DNA from: Lates calcarifer
Taxonomy: Eukaryota; Chordata; Actinopteri; Centropomidae
Reading direction: 5' to 3'
Assembly: GCF_001640805.2 (NCBI RefSeq)
Contig: NC_066844.1
Span: 15,553,543-15,617,542, forward strand
DNA length: 64,000 nt
The number at the start of each line of letters is the position of its first letter. The first letter of the stretch is position 1. This document shows positions 37,530 to 49,500 of this stretch, one piece after another. The notes below the pieces were generated by a model that had not been told where the DNA came from, searched no databases, and saw only the letters and a program-made list of their open reading frames with translations. Made by a program: the position numbers and the translations under genes.

Positions 37530-40500
37530 AGATCCATGAATGAGAGGTGCTTTACTCTCCATTTCGCTCTCACTCTCCTACCTTATCCCCATTTTCTTCA
37601 CATAAGGTGGGTCAAGAAGCAACATTAAGCAGTTCGCCAAGCAACCAGTCTTGCTTGGTTATAACTCAGCACAGAGAATCTGTTCAGAGGTCACAGGTTA
37701 CTAATAAGAAAAAAATTATAAGTGTCAGCCTCATATGTTGCAGCCGTTACAGGGAAAGTGCTTTAGAAGAGGAGCACGGCCTCCCTTCCTATGTGGAGAC
37801 AGGGTCTGGAAATTCTTTGTATTCTTGTTATTCCTTATCAAACAATGGAACAATAGCTCGATGTGTGCCTCTCACTTAACACCGCTCCTGTTTTTTTGTC
37901 CCCCCCGAAACTGTGTGTTTGTACATGTTAAGCCGTTGGAGCGTTTCCCAGCTGAATTACTCAGTTTCATGCTAATTATGACATCAGTCTGCATCAAACA
38001 GTAACAAATATACTGACAGATCACTGTTTGAGGTTTGAAGACTAATAAGACCCGAACATTGTACCTATGCATTATGCAACAGCATGATGAAAAGGCCAAT
38101 GTCACCTTTGAGAGGCGGCAAAAAGATTCAGTTAGGTGCTATGGTTGCACAAACCAAGGCTACTCAGTGTCTTTTAAAGTGAGAATTTGTGAAAACAGAC
38201 AATTTACACTGAAAAATAGTCCAGCCTACACTTGAAAATTACTGTCAATATTCCACTTCTGAAGCACTGTTGCCCAGAACAACTTGCAGCATATGTTTCT
38301 GTCTATACTTTGACATGCTATGACTAATTAGTATAATTGAGCATCATGATGAGACTGGAGATTTATGATTATTAGAGGATTCTGTTGTATAATATTTGCA
38401 TTAGTTGCTGCTTTAATGGCATCAAATTGCACATTAAACAAAGCAGCTGCTTTTGTACTCACAGCAGGCTTTCATAAATCACAGCTAGGGGGCACACATA
38501 AGAAATTCAGGTTATGACCTTATTCAAGGTTATAAGGTACAGGCTGACTGATGGGCTTCCCTGGCTTCAATGACTCTACCTGTCAGCTTTGTGCTTGCAA
38601 CCATCACAGTAATGGCAACTCTCGCACACTATTCTTTAAAATGTGCCTATCTCATTCCTCCTTTTTGACCAAAATGAAATTACTGTTTGAACAGTTTTGC
38701 CGTCCACAGCTGGAATATCCTTCTCTGTTCCTAACTGTGCAGGGATTTGGTCTTGTTTTGACAGGCAGTGAGTGGGAAATGATGGAAATAGATGACAAGT
38801 GGCAGTTGGCTGTGATGCATAACTGACCTCTGGAGGCTTACCACAGCTCACCTTTAAATCCTCTGTCCTGAATTAACTATATGTGTTACTCTATTGAGAG
38901 GCGAACTCTTTTCTTTTTCATAGCCAACCTGGCCATTAGGAGCTTACATTGTGCATCCAATATAACCAACATAAATGGGCGCAAAAACCTTTTTATGAAC
39001 CTTTAGATAGCAGATTGCCAGGCAAGTTGCATGTGTATCTACACGTAATATATCAGCTGAGTAAGGATACAAGGAAAGCATCAGTAAGAGTGGCTTGTGT
39101 ACGCAAGCTGCGTCATCTTACAACTGACCACACCAGAGTACATGTCAACTTTGTCAAGACCAGGAAGTACATCTTGCTGCAACAACATTGATAAACCTGA
39201 GCAGAGTCTTACAGCAGGGGGGAGGAAGAGAAGAAGGAGACAGAGACTGGGGAGCAGACACACAGGATATTATGTTATCAGTTGGTTTTCAAGAAACTTT
39301 AATAATCCTTGAAGCTGGACACATTTAAAGTTAATATTTGTGGTGTGGCAGCAAAAGTTTTCTTACCTCTTCAAGGTACTTGATGGCGTTGACGTGTCTG
39401 GAAAGCAAGAGGAGAGAAACATAATATTTAACCATTGAAAGGAATTTACAACCTATACAACTTTCATTAAATTGTTTAAATTATGCATGATGAGAAGACT
39501 TCATCAGAAGAATGGTTAAGTGTGTAGCAGGGGCAAGGGCAAGGCTGGTATATTTAATTAGTTACAACAGACACTTGTATAATTGGCTGCCAGTTGCTCT
39601 GCAGGTAGCTCGATGAATGAGCTCAGAAGCAGGAGAGGAAGAAGAGAGTAGAAATTAGGCCAGATTTGGATGCAGCGTGTTTGTGTGTGATGACATGCAG
39701 GAGAAGAGTGAAAACAGGGGAATCCTCGAGTGCAGATGCTCACAGTCTCTCGGAGTCGACGAGCTCTTTGGCGACATAGAACGCTCGGGATCGGCCATCA
39801 ATCTGCGTGACAAGGAGGGAGAGCAGCGGGAGATGAATGAACACAGCTAATGTTTAAAGGCTCTCTGTGGGCACTTAGTCCTCTCAAACATTAATAGAAA
39901 CAGCTATGCAGCAGCAACAGAGACTGGCGAAAAAAGCAAATTCATTTTTTTTTTTTTTTTTGATTTCTGCTGTCAAAAAAAAAGACTGATTATTTCATTA
40001 TAGTGCAGCATAGACATGAAGCCTCTCTCAAATACGGGACTTTTAAATTCAGATGCATTATGTATGAGAGGCTGTGTGTGTGGTGACAACAATGCTGCCC
40101 ATTGATTTAGAGGCTAATCACTGGGTCTCAAAACATCCAAGCCAAAACATAACATTGAAGCCATTTAGGGGTGTTTACCGGCAAGGCTCCTGTGTTATTT
40201 TTTCCTGTGTGGGGCATTTCACAAGTACTCCATGAAAGGCAAACTAATCCTCATTTCCTTGAAATAAAACCAAAACACACTTCCATATACTGAGGCCAAC
40301 TCGCATCTCTCTGGTCCTCTTCCTCTCTGTATTTTCTCAATTTGTTGTATTTGTTTCTTTGAAAAGGAAATAAACAAGAAAATGCATGTCACATGATGGG
40401 GGCCGGGGCCTAATGTTATTGTGGTAGCAGTAAAATGGGTGGGGTCCATATCAGGCTACTGTAAAATGGCTGTGTTTTACTGTACGGAAGTCTAGGGGGG

Positions 40501-43500
40501 TGTGAGGCAATACATTACAACTAGCACAACAGTGAATCAGAGGGAAGAGCTCACATATATATTAATGGATCACTCTAGATGTGTATATGTCCCACAGTAC
40601 ATGCAAGTCCAGGCCTATTAATACAATAAAATATTCAAGAGGATCCTTATAGTGTTTTTGCTCATCATGTTGATTTGCAGGACCAGGTTGTAGCTCAGAG
40701 AAGCTGAATTCAGTACCATCTACCCTTGTTTTTTTTTTTTTTTTTGTCTCTGTATCCCATATATACCATATCTCACCTGCCGGTCATAACTCTGCTCTGC
40801 CACCCCCTCTTCTTCCTCTGAGGTACGGCCGTGGTCCTCATCGGCTGACAGCCCAGCAGAGATGGGGTTCACTGGGAAAGGCTCTGTGTAGGCACTGCCA
40901 AGGGGAGAAAAGAAGCACTGGTATAATAGTATAACAGCATGCATACACGCACACACTGTAGCATGTCTTCAATAGCATTGCTTTTAACTGCAAAGACAGA
41001 CACTGTATATCTTCAACTGAGAAAGCATAGAGGACTGACACTCCAAACAGGACATTTACGGTTGATTGTGTACTATCTTTACAGCAGCATATTCTCAAAA
41101 CACTGAGCAATATTCCAAGTCCCCTGAAAATATACGTTTTCCTTTTTCCTGTGTGTGTCTCTGAACATTTCTATTCCTCACATGGAGTCCTCCTGTGGCA
41201 CAAGGTAATCCCTTTCATGATTCATTCTCCTCACAGATGGCATGGTTGTGTACGTACACTTGTAATCCTTTTGTGTGCTGCGGTACCTGAGGAGGGCACG
41301 CTTTAGGTCATTTCACACGTAATCCCTTTAAATGTTACCTGTGGTAATTATTAATGTCCTCTGGCACATTAAGACCCACTCAGTATCTCTGACCTAATTC
41401 ACAGTGCCAGGATGATAAGTGATGAGAACAACAAGTATTGTAAAAGCAGCTATAAGACTGCTACATGACAGCACTGAGACTGGTTGAAGGTTTCACCACA
41501 AATGGAAAGGTTTCACCGCACACTTGTTGTGGTATAAGTGTAGATACAGAAGTTATATCTTTGTGCAGCACGTCACATGGCACAGTGCATAAATAGGAGA
41601 TACAATGACAGTTAAATGTGCAGAAATGTACTACCACAAGGATGATTTGATGTCAGTCAGAGGACTGCAGCTAGTGTAATGAATGTTAAACTGTTAAATT
41701 GACTTATAATGTTAAAGGAAAAACAAATCCCATTTTTATTTATTTCTTTATTTTTTACACTTACTCAAACAACCAAGAGCTGCTCTGCACCCTGGTCATT
41801 TAAATGAAACCCTTACGCCTCTATTGCCTATGACAAATTTCATTTTGCGGTGCTGATTCATTCATACACTGCTGTGTAATATTGTCTCATTTCATTTTTG
41901 TTTTCACTAATCATCCACAGGAATCAATGAATACATCCACCATCCATCCATTATCTATACTGCTTATCCGTTAAGAGTCGCAGGGGAGCTGGAGCCTATC
42001 CCAGCTGACATTGGGAGAGATGTGGGGTACAGATCGCCAGTCCATCACAGGGCCAACATACAGTATATAGACAAACATCCATTCACACTCACATTCACAC
42101 CTGTGGGCAATTTAGAGTCACCAATTAACCTAACCTGCATGTCTTTGGACTGTGGGAGGAAACTGGAGTAGGACAAGAGGGACAAGCACAGGGAGAACAT
42201 GCAAACTCCACACAGAAAGACGCTGTGCTGTGAGGCGACCATGCTAACCACTGCACCACCATGCCGCCCCTCAATGAATACAGAAAACAATAAAACTGTA
42301 AGAATGCTTTCTCCAAATTATGAAGTCAAACAACTATACAGATATTTCTATTTAGAGAAGGGGTTAGTGGACAGAAGAAAAAAAAAAAAAAGGTAATCAT
42401 TTGGATAACTGATTGATCATTTTATGAAATACCAGAAAATACCCAACATATGCTTTTCAATTGAGAGGATTTGCTGTTTTTCTTCATGTTGTATGATAGT
42501 AAACTGAATGTCTTTTTTGGCCAAATGTTACACTGAGTTCTATCCTTTTAATAAAGAAAATAACTGGCAGATTAATTGATAATGACAACTATCATCAAGT
42601 ATTCCTGTCACCCTCTGCTTTGAACAAGCAATAAAATGTGTAAAGGAGATAATGTGATAAATTCAATGCAAATAATTAAAACAAATGCACAAACTCCCAT
42701 TCATTTACACACACACACACACACACACACACCTCATAATGAATGTTTGCCCTAATGTCTTAAACAGCCCCCTGTGTGTGCAGAGAGTACACAGCTATTA
42801 GAAGACCAAAGGTTAACAGAGTTACCCAGTGGACTTCATCTCCATTCAGACATACTCGTACTTCATGAGATTCACACCTCACCACACACACACACAAGCA
42901 CACACACATGCCCATCAGCCCTATTGGGTGGGCTGGGGAAAGGACCTACAGCCCATTACTCATGGTTGACCTCAGAGTAGATGGGTCAACCTGCTGTGGG
43001 CTCCTGGGTGATGTTGGGAAGTAAAGAAAGCTGCAGGGATGGGTCTTCTTTGAGCTAATTCTTAAGCTCTGATTTATTGTCTGAGTGAGGTGAATTCTTT
43101 CACATCTCCAAGAAAAACTCACCCTCACCTTTTCACCTTCAACCATCAACAGCACAATCTTGGAAAACGTGTACCTCCTGTGCTGTACTGGAGGGTTGTG
43201 TCCAAATTAGAATAACACCTCCCAGAAAACAATATAGTAGAACATAATAGTAAAAAAGCAATTGTACTAAATGGTTAAATTAGAATAATGTCTTCTTCAT
43301 ACTGCATCTCATTTGTTTTGGTCAGAACGATTAAATGGATGTGAACATTTCTTTACTAACATAGCCCATTTTTCTCACAGTTGTTACATAGCTCCATTCC
43401 AGCTTACCATATTTAAACCTGCAAATAAGACTTTTTCTAATATAGTAATGTACGAAACCCTTTCACATAACCATTACGGGAATGCTATTATGCCAGCCGA

Positions 43501-46500
43501 ATGCAATGACATTTAGAACATGGCAAAGTTAAATCTACCGTGTCAAATTCGGCAGAGGACACGATGACTCTCTGGAAAAAGACCTACATACCACCAATCT
43601 CCTGTAAATTTGATGGTGCCTGTAATATGTAATTCAATTGAGCTAAACATTGAGTATTAAAATATATATTAGGAGCAATCAGACAGTCCTTTTTCCACTT
43701 GTAATGGCACTTTTATAGCAAATAGGAGCAGATAAATTGTTTCATTAGCTGGCTAACTATAGAAGATCCTGATACTAATGAGGGGATTAAGAGAATGGGA
43801 GCTGTTTTAAATTGTTTGCTGCTTTTTGTAATGATGATTACGTGTAGCCTGTGGCTATTGTGATGCTGCTGTTGCGACAGAGTGTGATGAAGTGATTTGT
43901 GAAGATGCCAGCGCTCTGACTGCTGCTGCCTCACCACTGATGTGATAGAAGATGGCTTTGGATATTAACCACATATCATGTGACAGGCTGTGGATTCAGT
44001 ACCACGTACGCAACAGCTGTACAACCTTTGATCACCTGTTTTCAGCTGATTTATCATCCATGCCACTGTATCGAGAGACGTGCACTTTGGGTTACATGAA
44101 GCGAGAGCAAGCTTTCCTGACCAACTGGAGCAACAAAAACAGCAGACCTGGCATTCCTGAAGGGACCACACCTCATCTTGTTGTTCAAGGGAGAGTCTGG
44201 GAACCTCCACCCCATCACTCTGACCCCCTTCTCCGCCCCCCCGTCATCCTATCTGTCTTCCCCTGTCTCCACCTCCCTGCCTCCCGCCAGAGTCCCCGCC
44301 CTCGTCTTGCATTTCCTGTAAACAGGCTGGTGGGAAGCTCCTAGGCTGGACGCTTCCTCCCCGGGGATGACCTGGCAATGACCTCAGAGCGCCTGGCACT
44401 GGGCCTGGCAAGCCAACGACACGCCCTGTTCACCACCTCGCCACAAAGCCACCACCCAGTACAACAATGTACTTAAGATGGCTCCCTCATCACTACTAAC
44501 GCTAACATAACAGTGGGTGGAGGAGCTGTTTCAGAGGCCATGGCAGGGCTTTGTCATCACTCTGAAGAGGTTCATGCTGAACTGTTTGATGTGAAAATGA
44601 TGCCAAAGGGTAAGCTAGAGATGTACAATTTTGCACAGATTAGCAGTTCTTCACTGAACATACCACTACAGAATCTCTTTACTAAGTACACTGGGAAAAC
44701 AACACATTTGCATCACTGTTGTATCCACGTGAGTTCATGTGGAACTGCTTAAAGTTGACACAGAGAACACTTAATGGTCTCTAAGTTGAGCACAATCACA
44801 AATCATGGGCTTTCTTTGCTAAGACGCCTTTTTCAACGCACATTTGTTGCTACACGGCCTCGTAGCAAGGACAATTCTGCTGAGACAGCATGCCTAGTAG
44901 GAGCCTCATCTTGGCTAAAGCAGTGTTGTAACTTAATGTGCATGCACGTCTATGCACTCTCTACAAACAAACACCTTGCTTAGGCTTGGGATGAATCATT
45001 AGTGTGAATTTTCTTTTTCCCTTGTACACTATGGTTGCTCTCTAATGAACATATCTCTGAGCTTAGAGTAGAGTCTGAATGGTGCTATACATTAATCACA
45101 CAAGTGGAAACAAGCCAAGCCTGTGGCACAGCATCTTTGTAAGTTCTCTTTAAAATGCATGTCTGCCTCTGCAGGCAAGGTCCTTTTGTGTGCGGTGCTC
45201 TGGGGCCATTCAGTAATTTTCCTCACCACAAAAATCCACTGTTTCTCTGTGGGTCTACAACCACTGTGACTGTTGAATGCGTTCTCAATAAATCACTGCC
45301 GTCATCACCTAGGCGGCCTGGGACGGTGGCAATGTCAAGCTTTAAGGAGAGTTTAATGCAAGATGTGCACACAAAGACAGGGACAAACACTGTGACTACA
45401 CATGTGGGCGCACACTCACACACATATATGCACTGACACTCAAATAAACATAAACCAGGTCCACATAGGCACTCGAAACAGTGGCCCTGGCAACAGAAGC
45501 ATCTCTAGGGGGAATGCGGTGAAAGGTGAGGTGGCAGGACAGATAGTTTCTTTGCATCGGTGTGAGACCATCCACCACACAATGAGCCACATCGATAACA
45601 TCACAGGGAGAAAAAGAACTCTCACTGAGGGACCATTGTCTGGGAAATGGAAGGGTTTTGAATGCTTAGATTTAAAGTACAAATTTTAAAGTACAGTGGA
45701 CATAAACAGTGGGGATTCATGGTATAGTGTCTGTTGCACACAGTGTCTGAAGGAGAGGTATCTACCAGCTATGTGTGTGTGAAAAGTTATCTAAATTATA
45801 TGAACTGCAACCTGAACCCATTTCTATAATATAATTATGAAAGACACGATCTGCAAAATAAAACAACAGTTAGCTGCATATGAATTCTAAACAAAGGAAA
45901 CCACATGAACACAAACTGAGGCAGAAGCATTTTGTCCCCCTTTGAGGGAGCTCTTGGTAATGGCCCATCTCTTTGACTACACACAGGTCATCAAACACAA
46001 CTATTTTATTAAGACTGGGGGAGGACTGTGGCCCGGAGTGGCTGAAGCTGTGGCACAGGCCAGGGTAATTTGGTACAGTCTGACTGTGGTGATTCCTCAC
46101 TCTATCACACACTGCAGTAAATCCTGCGGCGCCTCAAGGGTCCATTGAAAGAGAAGCACTCAGGAGAAAGCTACTTTAATAAAAGCCCTCCTAAACTTAA
46201 CCATAAGTGTCAGGTACATGAGAGCAATTACACCAGCACTGCTCTTGCTCCCTCTCTCCTTTTCTTACCTTGCCCTCCCCCTCTTGTATCTTACTTTATC
46301 ACTATACTCTTTCTTTTCTTACTCTTCTGCTCCTTCTATTAACACATCCCCACCCCTTGCTCTCACCTTTTCCCTCACCCGTCTCCATTTCCATGTGTTA
46401 AACGACCTCCCCCACGTTTTTTCACTTTTAATTGCAGCCCATAATTACTTTCTCTAAAGTGAATAACCTGCGCTCAGTGAGCTACCCAATTGCGATTACC

Positions 46501-49500
46501 TGTTCTATCACCTCAGACTTGCAAAGAAACAGTGGCAACAGATGTGACCTCTAAATCTACCAAATGAAAATCAGGAGTAAGCTCTCCCACATGCATTGTC
46601 CATCTTCCCTAAGCCAGCAGTCCCTGACACAGCAGGCTGCTCATCTCTCACTGAATCACTGAACACTTTGCTACAAGAGGGGGATACAATTCTACTCAGC
46701 CAGGTGCCCCCTGCTCATCTGAGATACGGTGTAAGAATATCTGTCAGCTGCTCAGGGGTCAAGATTGCACTTGTGAGCGAACAGATCCAGACCTAACAAT
46801 TCAGCTGAACGCATTTAAATAGTGGTTCCAGTGATAAACAGAACAAAAAAAGAAAAAAAAAAAAAAAGTGAAATAACAGGATATGCTTAGTTTCCAGAAT
46901 TCACACCTGGCATGTATAAGAACATTAGCCGAAACATCATATGTAGCTAGTGAACATCTGGCACCTTTGCTTAAAAAATGGTTTGAATGATTAATCTACT
47001 GTGGCCTATTCATTTTCTGGCAATTAACTAATCAATTAATTGATTAATTTTAATATATTTTCCCCGATTTTAAGATATCTGCCTCACATGCAAATACAAT
47101 GTTTATAAATGGAATTACATTTGCAAAATTCAGCAGCAACACTGTTTTCAGGGACTATTTATTCAGAATAAATAAGTGCTATTGAAAACTATACACAATG
47201 ATTGTCAAGAGTAAATGTAATTTTTCTGCGTGCAGCACAGAGAAAATACTATTCAGTCTCACCATTGTGGGTATAGGTTTGTGTAGGTCTTTTGAGTCTG
47301 CCATTGTGAGCTGGAAGCAGATATTTCAGACAGATATATCTAAAACCTTTTTAAATAAAACAGAAACACATTCAAAGAAATAGATATAGATATGGCTAGA
47401 TACCACTAGCAGGGTAAAATACTACATGTGCTTTTGTAACTCAGGTGAATCAACCCTTTAAGGTTTGCTTGAGATGACACAAAACTATTTTAACTTAAAT
47501 GAATGATTACTATACCTTTCAGTGTCTGCTTTCGATGTCTGGGGTTTGCTGTCAATCCCAGGGAAACTGTTCATATCCACATAGCCATCATTCTCATTGC
47601 AGGAAACTGCTGTGCGGTTTTGATCCTCAAAAAATTCAGTCACCGTGTGAGATCTGGTGGGCCTGCCTGGGATCTGGATGTTCTCATAGTCTGAGCTCAT
47701 AGCTGGGATGTTTTCATAGTCTGAGGTGTCCGCACTGGGGAAGGAGATGGAGCGGGGTTTGGTCAAAGGCAACGGCATGACAGAGCGGCGAGAACGCTCC
47801 TCAAAGGACTCCACTCTGGAGACACCTCTCCCATAAGCTTTGGGGTCGCCTTTCCTCCTCTGATGGTCATTGTAAAGGATAAAGGCAGATGGCAGGTCTG
47901 AAGGACGTGGCTGAGGGTTCACCATGCGGGACTGGAGCTGAGGAGAGCTGCCGGTGCTTCTACGATCAAGCTCTATGACCCTTGTGGGGCCATGGTGGCT
48001 GGACTCAGAGGAAGAACGTGAGGAGCGGACACTTCCATCACTGAAACCCTTTGAATCTGTCTTCCTCTTGAACTTGAGCGCCAGAAAGCGTTTAAAAGAG
48101 GATTTCTTCTTCTTAGGTATGTCACTGGGTTCATGCTGGATCAGGAGGGATGGGGAACTCTTGGTGACTGGTCTTTTAGTGATGTATGCCAGCTCAAAGG
48201 GTGGTGGAATGTCCACTAGCGAGGTTGGTGTGGAAACACCACTAGATGATTGATGGCTACGCTGGGAGAAGCTTCCGGAGGAGGTTATGACACATGGGAG
48301 GGAGAGATTATCATCTTTCCTTTTTATCCTGATCTCATCCCTCAGAGAATGGCTGATCTCTGTTGGGGTGGTCAAGGACAGTTCTGGACCCTCTGCAGAC
48401 CGGGAGTATAATAAGAAGCGGCGAGACTTCACAGATGGGACCAAACAGTTGAGACCAGGCTGCTGTGAATGGCTGAGCGGTTCACTGCTCTTATCCAAGG
48501 CCACTGTACAGTAGTCATGATTCTGGTACTCTGTCCCTGTCTCTTCTGGTACAGTTTCTGGGACATAACCTGGAACTTTCCCAGAATAAGAGCGTGACCG
48601 TGTGACAATAGTCTTCCTATCCAGGGTTACAAAGTTCTCCCCCTCTGAGTCAAACCCCGCCTCTTCATATATATGCTCTTCACTGTCAGAGTCTGTGTCT
48701 TCATAGTAAGGCACAATATGGCAATCCAGTTCCTCAATGTCTTCTTCAAAGGCCTCAGTGGTGTGGGCAAACACCACTCTGTTGGTGAGCTCTGGGGTGC
48801 GGCCCAGGTCTAGGTCTGCTGGCACTGTGATGTTGCACAGCCTGAGGCGAGGCTGACAGCTTTTTCTCTGGCTGTGGAAGGCCTGCTCTCGTTTTGCTGT
48901 TCTCTCTTTTGCACTTTTTCCTTTGATATGTTTCTTTTCTGTTTCCTCCTCTTCATCCTCATCACCTATTTCAACATAATCCTCTGATGAGACACACTCC
49001 AGCTGCTCAATGTCATCTGTTTTAGGACAGAGTGAATCATCAATGTCTGCATACTCATCTGCCGACTCACTGTCCTTCGCTTTGTCTTTGTGCTGATTTG
49101 ACTGCTCGGTGCCCTCCTCAGTCTCACCCTGTTCTGAGAGGGCTTGCTTATCATCTAGCTTGTCCACATCATCTGATGACACATAGTAAGGCTCCTGGTT
49201 AGAAGCACCTGGTGTTTGCAGTTCATCTGCAGGTTTGTCATCAGTATCGTCCTGACTCCACTCGGGGTCAGCGGTGGCACTCGTATCCCCTGGGACAGCT
49301 TCTATGACTGAATAAGGCCCAAAAACATCCTCAGTGCTGGATGTGAATCGAAAACAGCCGGACAGGTCCTTGGTGGCCCGTTCTGGTTGCCATACCTCTG
49401 TGTCCCCTGTTTCAGCTGGATCACATGACTCACATGTATCACTAGCGTCATCAGTGGGGCCAATCACATCGTAGGGATATTCCTCATTTACGGTTGGAAG

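Larger units (their letters stand above)
40895..47515 (-). other. fgd5 intron 1 (between coding exons 1 and 2)
   Basis: A 6.6-kb intron with a SINE at 41938-42270, a CA tract at 42707-42732 and an A-run at about 46850-46866. The stretch at 43950-44470 is GC-richer, but its 130-codon open frame resembles nothing known. Confidence 0.8.

Noticed and set aside
43952..44344. 130-codon ORF in fgd5 intron 1
   Set aside because: Low-complexity Pro/His/Leu composition from a GC-rich stretch and no recognisable motif. It is antisense to fgd5.
47485..47515. Extension of fgd5 exon 1 to the stop at 47485
   Set aside because: These ten codons are intronic: GAAAG|GTATAG is a donor and splicing to 40894 restores the conserved ADTESAYTEPF join.
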